Source of the DNA: Sophora flavescens
Taxonomy: Eukaryota; Streptophyta; Magnoliopsida; Fabales; Fabaceae
Direction: 5' to 3'
NCBI GenBank assembly: GCA_030762895.1
Contig: JAUPTC010000017.1
Location: 992,001 to 1,056,000, forward strand
DNA: 64,000 bases
The notes below the pieces were generated by a model. The model was not told the origin of the DNA. It saw nothing but the letters and a program-made list of their open reading frames with translations, and made no database searches. A program made the translations under genes and the position numbers. Of this stretch, positions 48,014 to 61,642 are shown piece by piece (position 1 is the stretch's first letter; every line of letters starts with the position of its first letter).

Positions 48014-51000
48014 ATGGACTGCGCACTGATCCGCGCCAGAGAACTTGGGAACCCAATTTATCCTTGATTTTGGCCTAATTTGAGAATTCTTGTGAAACCT
48101 GAAATTGTAGGTCTCTTCCTTATATTTCTAGGGAGAGTAAGATCACCAAAATCCGATATTTGTAGCTCTAGTTATGCTCTTTGAAACCTGAATTTGACAA
48201 TTTAGGCTTGTGCGGCTGTAATCTACTATTTATTCTTATTAATCCTGACCTAACCGTAGACCAAATTAAGGGCCTCTAAATAACATTTCCAACAAGGTAT
48301 CATATGCCTTAATTGGGCTTAAGATGAGTAAGTTAGGCCCATTTAGGTGAAGGAACATCATGGACTGCGCACTGATCCGAGCCATAGAACTCGGGACCCA
48401 ATTTAGCCTTGATTTTGGCCTAATTTGACAATTCTTGTAACACCTGAAATTGTAGGTCTCTTCCTTATCTTTCTAGGGACAGCAAGATCACAAAAATCCG
48501 ATATCTATAGCTCTAGTTATGCTCCATGCAAGGCATCAAGGTCAGGATGAGTGAAAAATCCAAAAATTAACAATGCTTAGCAATTTTGTCCAATAATGTA
48601 AAAGCAAAAACAATGATTGTAAAAGTTGTCTAATTTTCGTCTCTCTCTGGCTTGTGCGGCTGAAAACTGCTATTTATGCTTATTAATCCTGACCTAACCC
48701 TAGACCAAATTAAGGGCCTCTGAATAAGCTTTCCAACAAGGTATCATATGCCTTAAATGGGGTTAAGATGAGTAAGTTAGGCCCATTTAAGTGAAGGAAC
48801 TTCATGGACTGCGCACTGATCCGCGCTAGAGAACTTGGGAACCCAATTTAGCCTTGATTTTGGCCTAATTTGACAATTCCTGTGAAACTTGAAATTGTAG
48901 GTCTCTTCCTTATATTTCTAGGGACCGCAAGATCACCAAAATCCGATATTTGTAGCTCTAGTTATGCTCTGCGAAAGCCAACAAGGCCTGGATGAGTGAA
49001 AAATCCGAAAATTAACAATGTTTAGCAATTAAGCCCAATTAAGCCCAATAATGTAAAAGTAAAAACAATGAGTGTAAAAGTTGCCTATTTTCTGTCTCTC
49101 TCTGACTTGTGCGGCTGTAAACTGCTATTTATGGTTATTAATCCTGACCTAACCCTAGACCAAATTAAGGGCCTCTGAATAAGCTTTACAACAAGGTATC
49201 ATTTGCCTTAATTGGGCATAAGATGAGTAAATTAGGCCCATTTAAGTGAAGGAACATCATGGACTGCATACTGATCCACATCAGAGAACTCAGGACCCAA
49301 TTTAGCCTTGACTTTGGCCTAATTTGACGATTCTTGTGAAATCTGAAATTGTAGGCCTCTTCCTTATCTTTCTAGGGACAGCAAGATAACCAAAATCCGA
49401 TATTTGTAACTCTAGTTATGCTCTGCACAAGGCAACAAGGTCAGGATGAGCGAAAAATCCGAAAATTAACAATGTTCAGCAATTAAGCCCAATAATGTAA
49501 AAGCAAAAACAATGATTGTATAAGTTGTTTAATTTTCTTCTCTCTCTGAATTGTGCGGCTGTAAACTGCTATTTATGCTTATTAATCCTGACCTAACCCT
49601 AGAACAAATTAAGGGCCTCTGAATAAGCTTTCCAACAAGGTATCATATGCCTTAATTGGGCTTAAGATGAGTAAGTTAGGCCCATTTAAGTGAAGGAACA
49701 TCATGTACCGCGTACTGATCCGCGCCAGAGAACTCAGGAACCAATTAAGACTTGATTTTAGCCTAATTTGACAATTCTTGTGACATGTGAAATTGTGAGT
49801 CTCTTCCTTATCTTTCTAGGGACATCAAGATCACCAAAATCCGATATCTGTAGCTCAAGTAATGCTCTTGACAAGGCAACAAGGTCAGGATGAGTGAAAA
49901 ATCCGAAAATTAACAATGTTTAGCAATTAAGTCCAATAATGTAAAAGCAAAAACAATGATTGTAAAAGTTGTCTAATTTCTATCTCTCTCCGGCTTGTGC
50001 TGCTGTAATCTACTATTTATTCTTATTAATCCTGACCTAACCGAAGACCAAATTAAGGGCCTCTAAATAACCTTTCCAACAAGGTATCATAAGCTTTAAT
50101 TGGGCTTAAGATGAGTAAGTTTGACCCATTTAAGTGAAGGAACATCATGGACTGCGCACTGATCCGCGCCATAGAACACGGGACCCAATTTAGCCTTGAT
50201 TTTGGCCTAATTTGACAATTCTTGTAATACCTGAAATTGTAGGTCTCTTCCTTATATTTCTAGGGACAGCAAGATCACCAAAATTCGATATCTATAGCTC
50301 TAGTTATGCTCCACGCAAGGCATCAAGGTCAGGATGAGTGAAAAATCCAAAAATTAACAATGCTTAGCAATTAAGTCCAATAATGTAAAAGCAAAAACAA
50401 TGATTGTAAAAGTTGTCTAATTTCCGTCTCTCTCTGGGTTGTGCGGCTGTAAACTGCTATTTATGCTTATTAATCCTGACCTAACCCTAGATCAAATTAA
50501 GGGCCTCTGAATAAGCTTTCCAACAAGGTATCATATGCCTTAATTGGGCTTAAGATGAGTAAGTTAGGCCCATTTAAGTGAAGGAACATCATGGACTGAG
50601 CACTGATCCGCGCCAGAGAACTCGAGACCCAATTTAGCCTTGATTTTGCCCTAATTTGACAATTCTTGGGAAACCTGAAATTGTAGGTCTCTTCCTTATC
50701 TTTCTAGGGACAGCAAGATCACCAAAATCCGATATCTGTAGCTCCAGTTAAGCTCTGCGCAAGGGAAAAAGGTCACGATGACTGAAAAATCCGAAAATTA
50801 ACAATGTTTAGCAATTAAGCCCAATAATGTAAAAGCAAAAACAATGATTGTAAAAGTTGTCTAATTTTCGTCTCTCTCTGGCTTGTGCGGCTGTAAACTG
50901 CTATTTATGCTTATTAATCCTGACCGTACCCTAGACAAAATTAAGAGCCTCTGTATAAGCTTTCCAACAAGGTATCATATGCCTTTATTGGGCTTAAGAT

Positions 51001-54000
51001 GAGTAAGTTAGTCTCATTTAAGTGAAGGAACATCATGGACTGCGTACTTATCCGTTGCAGAGAACTCGGGACCCAATTTATTCTTTATTTTGGGCTAATT
51101 TGACAATTCTTGTGAAGCCTGAAATTGTAGGTCTCTTCCTTATCTTTCTAGGGACAGCAAGTTCAGTAAAATCTGATATATGTAGCTCTAGTTATGCTCT
51201 GCGCAAGGCAACAAGGTCAGGATGAGTGAAAAATCCAAAAATTAACAATGTTTAGCAATTAAGCCCAATAAGGTAAAAGCAAAAACAATGATTGTAAAAG
51301 TTGTCTAATTTTCGTCTCTCTCTGGCTTGTCCGGCTGTAAACTACTATTTATGCTTATTGATCCTGATGTAACCCTAGACCAAATTAAGGGCCTTTGAAT
51401 AAGCTTTCCAACAAGGTATCATATGCCTTAATTGGGCTTAAGATGAGTAGGTTAGGCCCATTTAAGTGAAGGAACATCATGGACTGCGCACTGATCCGCG
51501 CCAGAGAACTCGGGAATCGATTTAGCCTTGATTTTGGCCTAATTTCACAATTCTTATGAAACCTGAAATTGTAGGTCTCTTCCTTATCTTTCTAGGGACA
51601 GCAAGATCACCAAAATCCGATATCTGTAGCTCTAGTTATGCTCTGCGCAAGGTAACAAGGTCAGGATGAGTGAAAAATCCAAAAATTAACAATGTTTAGC
51701 AATTAAGTCCAATAATGTAAAAGCAAAAACAATGATTGTAAAAGTTGTCTAATTTCTGTCTCACTCTGGCTTGCGCGGCTGTATACTGCTATTTATGCTT
51801 ATTAATCCTGACTTAATCCTAGACCACATTTACGGCTTTTGAATAAGCTTTCCAACAAGGTATCATATGCCTTACTTGGGCTTAAGATGAGTAAGTTAGG
51901 CGCATTTAAGTGAAGGAACATCATGGACGGTGCTCTGATCCGTGCCAGAGAACTCGGGGCCAAAGTTAGTCTTGATTTTGGCCTAATTTGACAATTCTTG
52001 TGAAACCTGAAATTGTAGGTCTCTTCCTTATGTTTCTATGGACAACAAGATCACCAAAATCCGATATCTGTAGCTCTAGTTGTGCTCTGCGCAAGGCAAC
52101 AAGGTCAGGATGAGTGAAAAATCCGAAATTAACAATGTTTACCAATTAAGCCCAATAATGTAAAAGCAAAAGAAAAAGGATTGCAAATGTTGTCTAATTT
52201 CCGTCTCTCTCTGGCTTGTGCGGCTGTAAACTGCTATTTATGCTTATTAATCCTGACCTAATCCAAGAACAAATTAAGGGCCTTTGAATAAGCTTTCCAA
52301 CAAGGTATCATATGTCTTGATTGGCCTTAAGATGAGTAAGTTAGGCGCCATTAAGTGAATGAACATCATGGACTGTGCACTGATCCGCGCCAGAGAACTC
52401 GGGACCCAATTTAGCCTTTATTTTGGCCTAATTTGACAATTCTTCTGAAACCTGAAATTGTAGGTCTCTTCCTTATCTTATTAGGGACAGGAAGATCACC
52501 AAAATCCGATATCTTTAGCTCTAGTTATGCTCTACGCGAGGCAACAAGGTCAGGATGAGTGAAAAATACGAAAATTAACAATGTTTAGCAATTAAGTCAA
52601 ATAATATAAAAGCAAAAACAATGATTGTAAAAGTTGTCTAATTTCCGTCTCTCTCTGGCTTGTGCGACTGTAAAATGCTATTTATGCATATTAATCCTGA
52701 CCTAACCCTAGACCAAATTAAGGGCCTCTGAACAAGCTTTCCAACATGGTATCATATGCCAGAGAACTCGGGACCAAATTTAGCCTTGATTATGGCCTAA
52801 TTTAACAATTCTTTTGAAACCTGAAATTGTAGGTCTCTTCCTTATCTTTCTAGGGACTGCAAGATCACCAAAATTTGATATCTGTAGCTCTAGTTATGAT
52901 ATGCACAAGACAACAAGGTCAGGATGAGTGAAAACTCCGAAAATTAACAATGTTTAGAAATTAAGCCCAATAATGTAAAAGCAAAAACAATGATTGTAAA
53001 AGTTGTCTAATTTTCGACTCTCTCTGGCTTGTGCGGCTGTAAACTTCTATTTATGCTTATTAATCCTGACCTAACCCGAGACCAAATTAAGGGCCTCTTA
53101 ATCTGCTTTCCAATAAGGTATCATATGCCTTAATTGGGCTGAAGATGAGTATGTTAGGCCCATTTAAGTGATGGAACATCATGGACTGCGCATTGATCCG
53201 CGCCAGAGAACTGGGGACCAAATTTACCCTTGATTATGACCTAATTTGACAATTCTTGTGAAATCTGAAATTGTAGGTCTCTTTCTTATCTTTCTAGGGA
53301 CAGCAAGATCACCAAAATCCGTTATCTGTTGCTCTAGTTATGCTCTGTGCAAGGCAACAAAGTCAGGAGGAGTGAAAAATCCAAAAATTAACAATGTTTA
53401 GCAATTAAGCCCAATTAAGCCCAATAATGTAAAAGCAAAAACAAGGATTGTAAATGTTGTCTAATTTCCGTCTCTCTCTGGCTTGTGCGGCTGTAAATTG
53501 CTATTTATGCTTATTAATCCAGACCTAACCCTAGACCAAATTAAGGGCCTCCTAATAAGCTTTCCAACAAGGTATCATATGCCATAATTGGGCTTAAGAT
53601 AAGTAAGTTAGGCGCATTTAAGTGAAGGAACATCATGGACTGTGTACTTATCCTCGCCAGAGAACTCGGGACCTAATTTAGCCTTGATTGTGGCCAAATT
53701 TGACAATTCTTGTGAAAACCGAAATTGTAGGTCTCTTCCATATCTTTCTAGGAACAGCAAGATCACCAAAATCCGATATCTGAAGCTGTATTTATGCTCG
53801 TGCAAGGCAACAAGGTCAGGATGAGTGAAAAATCCGAAAATTAACAATGTTTAGCAATTAAGCCCAATAATGTAAAAGCAAAAACAATGATTGTAAAAGT
53901 TGTCTAATTTTCGTCTCTCTCTGGCTTGTGCGGCTGTAAACTGCTATTTATGATTATTAATCCTGACCTAACCTTAGACCAAATTAAGGGCCTCTGAATA

Positions 54001-56316
54001 AGCCTTCCAACAAGGTATCATATGGCTTAACTGGGCTTAATATGAGTAAGATAGGCGTATTTAAGTGAAGGAACATCATGGATTGTGCACTGATCCGTTC
54101 CAGAGAACTCGGGACCAAATTTAGCCTTGATTATGGCCTAATTTGACATTTTTTGTGAAACCTGCAAATTGTAGGTCTCTTCCTTATCTTTCTAGGGACA
54201 ACAAGATCACCAAAATCAGATATCTGTAGCTCTAGTTATGCTCTGCGCAAGGCAACAAGGTCAAGATGAGTGAAAAATCCGAAAATTAACAATGTTTAGC
54301 AATCTAGCCCAATTAAGCCCAATAATGTAAAAGCAAAATCAATGATTGTAAAAGTTGTCTTATTTCCGTCTCTCTCTGGCTTGTGCGGCTGTAAACTGCT
54401 ATTTATGCATTTTAATCCTGACCTAACCCTAGACCAAATAAAGGGCCTCTGAACTAGCTTTCCAACAAGGTATCACATGCCTTAATTGGGCATAAGATGA
54501 GTAAGTTAGGCCCATTTAAGTGAAGGAAGATCATGGACTGCGCACTGATCCGCACCAGAAAACTCGGTACCCAATTTAGCCTTGATTTTGACCTAATTTG
54601 ACAATTCTTTTGAAACTTGAAATTGTAGGTCTCTTCCTTATCTTTCTAGGGACAACAAGATTACAAAAATCCGATATCTGTAGCTCTAGTTATGCTCTGC
54701 GCAAGGCAACCAGGACAGGATGAGTGAAAAATCCAAAAATTAACAATGTTTAGCAATTAAGCCCAATTAAGCCCAATAATGTAAAAGCAAAAACTATGAT
54801 TGTAAAAGTTGTTTAATTTTCGTCTCTCTCTGGCTTGTGCGACTATAAACTGCTATTTATGCTTATTATCCTGACCTAAACCTAGATCAAATTAAGGGCC
54901 TCTGAATAAGCTTTCCAACAAGGTATCATATGCCTTAATTGGGCTTAAGATGAGTAAGTTAGGCCCATTTAAGTGAAGGAACATCATGGACTGCACACTG
55001 ATCCTCGTCAGAGAACCTAGGACCCAAGTTTGCCTTGATTTTGGCCTAATTTGACAATTCTTGTGAAACCTGAAATTGTAGGTCTCTTCCTTATCTTTCT
55101 AGGGACAGTAAGATCACCTAAATCCGATACATGTAGCTCTAGTTATGCTCTGCGCAAGGCAACAAGATCAGGATGAGTGATTAATCCAAAAATAAACAAT
55201 GTGTAGCAATTAAGCCCAATAATGTAAAAGCAAAAACTATGATTGTAAAAGTTGTTTAATTTCCGTCTCTCTCTGGCTTGTGCGCCTGTAAACTGCTATT
55301 TATGCTTACTATCCTGACCTAACCCTAGATCAAATTAAGGTCCTCTAAATAAGCTTTCCAACAAGGTATCATATGTCTTAATTGGGCTTAAGATGAGTAA
55401 GTTAGGCCCATTTAAGTGAAGGAACATCATGGACTGCACACTGATCCTCACCAAAGAACTCGGGACCCAAGTTTGCCTTGATTTTGGCTTAATTTGACAA
55501 TTCATGTGAAACCTGAAATTGTAGGTCTCTTCCTTATCTTTCTAGGGACAAAGGGATCACCAAAATCCAATATCTGTAGCTCAAGTTATGGTCTGCGCCA
55601 GGCGACAAGTTCAGGATGCATGAAAAAACCGAAAATTAATAATGTTTCGCAATTAAGTCCAATAATGTAAAAGCAAAAACAATGATTGTAAAAGTTGAGT
55701 AATTTTCGTCTCTCTCTGACCTTTACGGCTGTAAACTACTATCTATGCATATTAATCCTGACCTAACCCTATACCAAATTAAGGGCCTCTGAATAAGCTT
55801 TCCAACAAGGTATCATATGCCTTTATTGGGCTTAAAATGAGTAAGTAAGGCGCATTTAAGTGAAAGAATATCATGGACTGTGCACTGATCCGCTACAGAG
55901 AACTCGGGACCCCATCTAGCCTTGATTTAGGCCTAATTTGACAATTCTTGTGAAACCGGAAATTGTATATCTCCTCCTTATCTTTCTAGGGACAGAAAAA
56001 TCACCAAAATCCGATATCTTTAGCTCTAGTTATGCTCTGTGCAAGTCAACAAGGTCAGGATGAGTGAAAAATCTGAAAATTAACAACGTTTAGCAATTAA
56101 GTCAAACAATGTAAAAGCAAAAACAATGATTGTAAAAGTTGTCTAATTTCCGTCGCTCTCTAACTTGTGGGTCTGTAAACAACTATTTATGCTTATTAAT
56201 CCTGACCTAACCATAGACGAAATTAAGGGCCTCTGAATCAGCTTTCGAACAAGGTATCATATGCCTTAATTGGGCTTAAGATGAGTAAGTTAGACCCATT
56301 TAAGTGAAGGAACATC
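48014..56316 (+). repeat. Diverged satellite monomers, including deleted forms
   Basis: Monomer starts: 48014 (346 bp, internal rearrangement), 48360, 48804, 49259, 49703, 50147, 50591, 51035, 51479, 51923, 52368, 53181, 53635, 54078, 54533, 54986, 55429 and 55873. Between 52368 and 53181 one anchor is lost to a deletion of about 75 bp. The 50591 and 51035 monomers carry HOR type I and J variants. The 55873 monomer (GTCGCTCTCTAACTTGTGGG, CATAGACGAAATTAAGGGCC) is related to those at 57205 and 59868. Confidence 0.87.
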
Positions 56317-59300
56317 ATGGACTGTGCACTAATCCGCGCCAGAGAACTCGGGACCCAATTTAGCCTTGATTTTGGCCTAATTTGTCAATTCTTGTGAAAC
56401 CTGAAATTGTAGGTCTCTTCCTTATCTTTCTAGGGATAGCAAGATCACCAAAATCCGATATCTGTAGCTCTTGTTATGCTCTGCGCAAGGCAACAAGGTC
56501 AGGATGAGTGAAAAATCCGACAATTCACAATGTTTAGAAATTAAGCCCAATAATGTAAAAGCAAAAACAATGATTTTAAAAGTTGTCTAATTTCCGTCTC
56601 TCTCTGGCTTGTGCGGCTGTAAACCACTATTTATGCTTATTAATCCTGACCGAACCCTAGACCAAGTTATGGACCTCTGAATAAGCTTTCCAACAAGGTA
56701 TCATATGCCTTAATTGGGCTTAAGATGAGTAAATTAGGCCCATTTAAGTGAAGGAACATCATGGACTGCGCACTAATCCGCGCCAGAGAACTCGGGACCC
56801 AATTTAGCCTTGATTCTGGCCTAATTTGACAATTCTTGTGAAACCTGAAATTGTAGGTCTCTTCCTTATCTTTCTAGGGATAGCAGGATCACCAAAATCC
56901 GATATCTGTAGCTCAAGTTATGCTCTGCGCAAGGCGACAAGTTCAGGATGCATGAAAAAACCGAAAATTAACAATGTTTCACAATTAAGTCCAATAATGT
57001 AAAAGCAAAAACAATGATTGTAAAAGTGTTATAATTTCCATCTCTCTATGGCCTGTATGGCTGTAAACTACTATTTATGCATATTAATCCTGACCTAACC
57101 CTATACCAAATTAAGGGCCTCTGAATAAGCTTTCCAACAAGGTATCATATGCCTTTATTGGGCTTATGATGTGTAAGTTTGGCGCATTTAAGTGAAAGAA
57201 TTTCATGGACTGTGCACTGATCCGTGACAGAGAACTCGGGACCCAATTTAGCCTTGATTTAGGCCAAATTTGACAATTCTTGTGAAACCTGAAATTGTAT
57301 ATCTCCTCCTTATCTTTCCAGGGACAACAAGATCACCAAAATCCGATATCTCTAGCTCTAGTTATGCTATGCGCAAGTCAACAAGGTTAGGATGAGTGAA
57401 AAATCTGAAAATTAACAACGTTTAGCAATTAAGTCCAATAAGGAATAATCAAAAACAATGATTGTAAAAGTTGTCTAATTTTCGTCGCTCTTTGACTTGT
57501 GGGTCTGTAAACAACTATTTATGCTTATTAATCCTGACCTAACCATAGACGAAATTAAGGGCCTCTGAATCAGCTTTCGAACAAGGTATCATATGCCTTA
57601 ATTGGGCTTAAGATGAGTAAGTTAGACCCATTTAAGTGAAGGAACATCATGGACTGTGCACTAATCCGCGCCAGAGAACTCGGGACCCAATTTAGCCTTG
57701 ATTTTGGCCTAATTTGTCAATTCTTGTGAAACCTGAAATTGTAGGTCTCTTCCTTATCTTTCTAGGGACAGCAAGATCACCAAAATCCGATATATGTAGC
57801 TCTTGTTATGCTCTGCACAAGGCAACAAGGTCAGGATGAGTGAAAAATCCGAAAATTAACAATGTTTAGAAATTAAGCCCAATAATGTAAAAGCAAAAAC
57901 AATGATTTTAAAAGTTGTCTAATTTCCGTCTCTCTCTGGCTTGTGCGGCTGTAAACTGCTATTTATGGTTATTAATCCTGACCTAACCCTAGACCAAATT
58001 AAGGGCCTCTGAATAAGCTTTCCAACATGGTATCATATGCCTTAATTGGGCTTAAGATGAGTAAGTTAGGCCCATTTAAGTGAAAGAACATCATGGACTG
58101 CGCACTGATCCGCGCCAGAGAACTCGGGACCCAATTTAGCCTTGATTTTGGCCTAATTTGACAATTTTGTGATACCTGAAATTGTCGGTCTATTCCTTAT
58201 CTTTTTAGGGACAGCAAGATCACCAAAATCCGATATCTGTAGCTTTAGTTATGTTCTGCGCAAGGCAACAAGGTCAGGATGATTGAAAAATCCGAAAATT
58301 AAAAATGTTTAGCAATTAAGCCCAATAATGTAACAGCATAAACAATGATTGTAAAAGTTGTCCAATTTCCATCTCTCTCTGGCTTGTGCGTCTGTAAACT
58401 GCTATTTATGATTATTTATCCTGACCTAACCGTAGACGAAATTAAGGGCCTCTGAATAAGCATTCCAACAAGGGATCATACGCCTTAATTGGGCTTAAGA
58501 TGAGTAAGTTAAGTACATTTAAGTTAAGGAACATCATGGACTGCGCACAAATCCGCGCCAGAGAACTCGGGACCCAATTTAGCCTAGATTTTGGCCAAAT
58601 TTGATAATTCTTGGGAAACCTAAAATTGTAGGTCTCTTCCTTATCTTTCTTGGCACTGCAAGATCACCAAAATCGGATATTTGTAGCTCTAGTTATGCTC
58701 TGTGCAGGGCAACAAGGTCAAGAAGAGTGAAAAATCCGAAAATTAACAATGTTTAGCTATTAAGCCGAATAATGTAAAAGCAAAAACAATGATTGTAAAA
58801 GTTGTCTAATTTCAGTCTCTATCTGGCTTGTGCGGCTGTAAACTGCTATTTATGGTTATTAATCCAGACCAAACCTTAGACCAAATTAAGGGCCTCTGAA
58901 TAAGCTTTCCAACAAGGTATCATATGCCTTAATTGGGCTTAAGATGAGTAAGTTAGGCCCATTTAAGTGAAGGAACATCATGGACAGCGCACTAATCCGC
59001 GCCAGAGAACTCGGGACCCAATTTAGCCTTGATTTTGGACTAATTTGACAAATCTTGTGAAACCTGAAAGTGTAGGTCTCTTCCTTATCTTTCTAGTGAT
59101 AACAAGATCACCAAAATCCGATATCTGTAGCTCTTGTTATGCTCTGCGCAAGGCAACAAGGTCAAGATGAGTGAAAAATCCGACAATTCACAATGTTTAG
59201 AAATTAAGCCCAATAATGTAAAAGCCAAAACAATGATTTTAAAAGTTGTCTAATTTCCGTCTCTCTCTGGCTTGTGCGGCTGTAAACCACTATTTATGCT

Positions 59301-61642
59301 TATTAATCCTGACCGATCCCTAGACCAAGTTATGGACCTCTGAATAAGCTTTCCAACAAGGTATCATACGCCTTAATTGGGCTTAAGATGAGTAAATTAG
59401 GCCCATTTAAGTGAAGGAACATCATGGACTGCGCACTAATCCGCGCCAGAGAACTCGGGACCCAATTTAGCCTTGATTCTGGCCTAATTTGACAATTCTT
59501 GTGAAACCTGAAATTGTAGGTCTCTTCCTTATCTTTCTAGGGACAGCAAGATCACCAAAATCCGATATATGTAGCTCTTGTTATGCTCTGCACAAGGCAA
59601 CAAGGTCAGGATGAGTGAAAAATCCGAAAATTAACAATGTTTAGAAATTAAGCCCAATAATGTAAAAGCAAAAACAATGATTGTAAAAGTGTTCTAATTT
59701 CCATCTCTCTCTGGCCTGTATGGCTGTAAACTACTATTTATGCATATTAATCCTGACCTAACCCTATACCAAATTAAGGGCCTCTGAATAAGCTTTCCAA
59801 CAAGGTATCATATGCCTTTATTGGGCTTATGATGAGTAAGTTAGGCGCATTTAAGTGAAAGAATTTCATGGACTGTGCACTGATCCGCGACAGAGAACTC
59901 GGGACCCAATTTAGCCTTGATTTAGGCCAAATTTGACAATTCTTGTGACACCTGAAATTGTATATCTCCTCCTTATCTTTCCAGGGACAACAAGATCACC
60001 AAAATCCGATATCTCTAGCTCTAGTTATGCTCTGCGCAAGTCAACAAGGTCAGGATGAGTGAAAAATCTGAAAATTAACAACGTTTAGCAATTAAGTCAA
60101 ATAATGTAAAAGCAAAAACAATGATTGTAAAAGTTGTCTAATTTCCGTCGCTCTCTGACTTGTGGGTATGTAAACAACTATTTATGCTTATTAATCCTGA
60201 CCTAACCATAGACGAAATTAGGGGCCTCTGAATCAGCTTTTGAACAAGGTATCATATGCCTTAATTGGGCTTAAGATGAGTAAGTTAGACCCTTTTAAGT
60301 GAAGGAACATCATGGACTGTGCACTAATCTGCGCCAGAGAACTCGGGACCCAATTTAGCCTTGATTTTGGCCTAATTTGTCAATTCTTGTGAAACCTGAA
60401 ATTGTAGGTCTCTTCCTTATCTTTCTTGGGACCACAAGATCACCAAAATCCGATATCTGTAGCTCTTGTTATGCTCTGCGCAAGGCAACAAGGTCAGGAT
60501 GAGTGAAAAATCCGAAAATTAACAATGTTTAGAAATTAAGCCCAATAATGTAAAAGCAAAAACAATGATTTTAAAAGTTGTCTAATTTCCGTCTCTCTCT
60601 GGCTTGTGCGGCTGTAAACTGCTATTTATGGTTATTAATCCAGACCGAACCCTAGACCAAATTAAGGGCCTCTGAATAAGCTTTCCAACATGGTATCATA
60701 TGCCTTAATTGGGCTTAAGATGAGTAAGTTAGGCCCATTTAAGTGAAAGAACATCATGGACTGCGCACTGATCCGCGCCAGAGAACTCGGGACCCAATTT
60801 AGCCTTGATTTTGGCCTAATTTGACAATTTTGTGAAACCTGAAATTGTCGGTCTATTCCTTATCTTTTTAGGGACAGCAAGATCACCAAAATCCGATATC
60901 TGTAGCTTTAGTTATGTTATGCGCAAGGCAACAAGGTCAGGATGATTGAAAAATCCGAAAATTAACAATGTTTAGCAATTAAGCCCAATAATGTAACAGT
61001 ATAAACAATGATTGTAAAAATTGTCCAATTTCCGTCTCTCTCTGGCTTGTGCGTCTGTAAACTGCTATTTATGATTATTTATCCTGACCTAACCCTAGAC
61101 GAAATTAAGAGCCTCTGAATAAGCTTTCCAACAAGGGATCATACGCCTTAATTGGGCTTAAGATGAGTAAGTTAAGCACATTTAAGAGAAGGAACATCAT
61201 GGACTGCGCACTGATCCGCGCCAGAGAACTCGGGACCCAATTTAGCCAAGATTTTGGCCAAATTTGATAATTCTTGTGAAACCTAAAATTGTAGGTCTCT
61301 TCCTTATCTTTCTTGGCACTGCAAGATCACCAAAATCCCATATTTGTAGCTCTAGTTATGCTCTGTGCTGGGCAACAAGGTCAGGAAGAGTGAAAAATCC
61401 GAAAATTAACAATGTTTAGCTATTAAGCCCAATAATGTAAAAGCAAAAACAATGATTGTAAAAGTGGTCTAATTTCAGTCTCTATCTGGCTTGTGCGGCT
61501 GTAAACTGCTACTTATGGTTATTAATACAGAGCTAACCTTAGACCAAATTAAGGGCCTCTGAATAAGCTTTCCAACAAGGTATCATATGCCTTAATTGGG
61601 CTTAAGTTGAGTAAGTTAGGCCCATTTAAGTGAAGGAACATC
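56317..61642 (+). repeat. Tandem duplication of six monomers, 2663 bp period
   Basis: Unit 1 monomers 56317, 56761, 57205, 57649, 58093 and 58536 pair with 58980, 59424, 59868, 60312, 60756 and 61199, each 2663 bp apart. Shared variants: AATCCGACAATTCACAATG with CAAGTTATGGACC; GATTCTGGCC; AAAGAATTTCATGGACTGTG with GTCGCTC; TAATTTGTCAATTC; GACAATTTTGTGA with GTCGGTCTATTCC; TTCTTGGCACTGCAAG. The 2663 bp length is six monomers of 443-444 bp. Within the unit, 56317 and 57649 are also similar to each other at the start, suggesting an older trimer. Confidence 0.87.
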
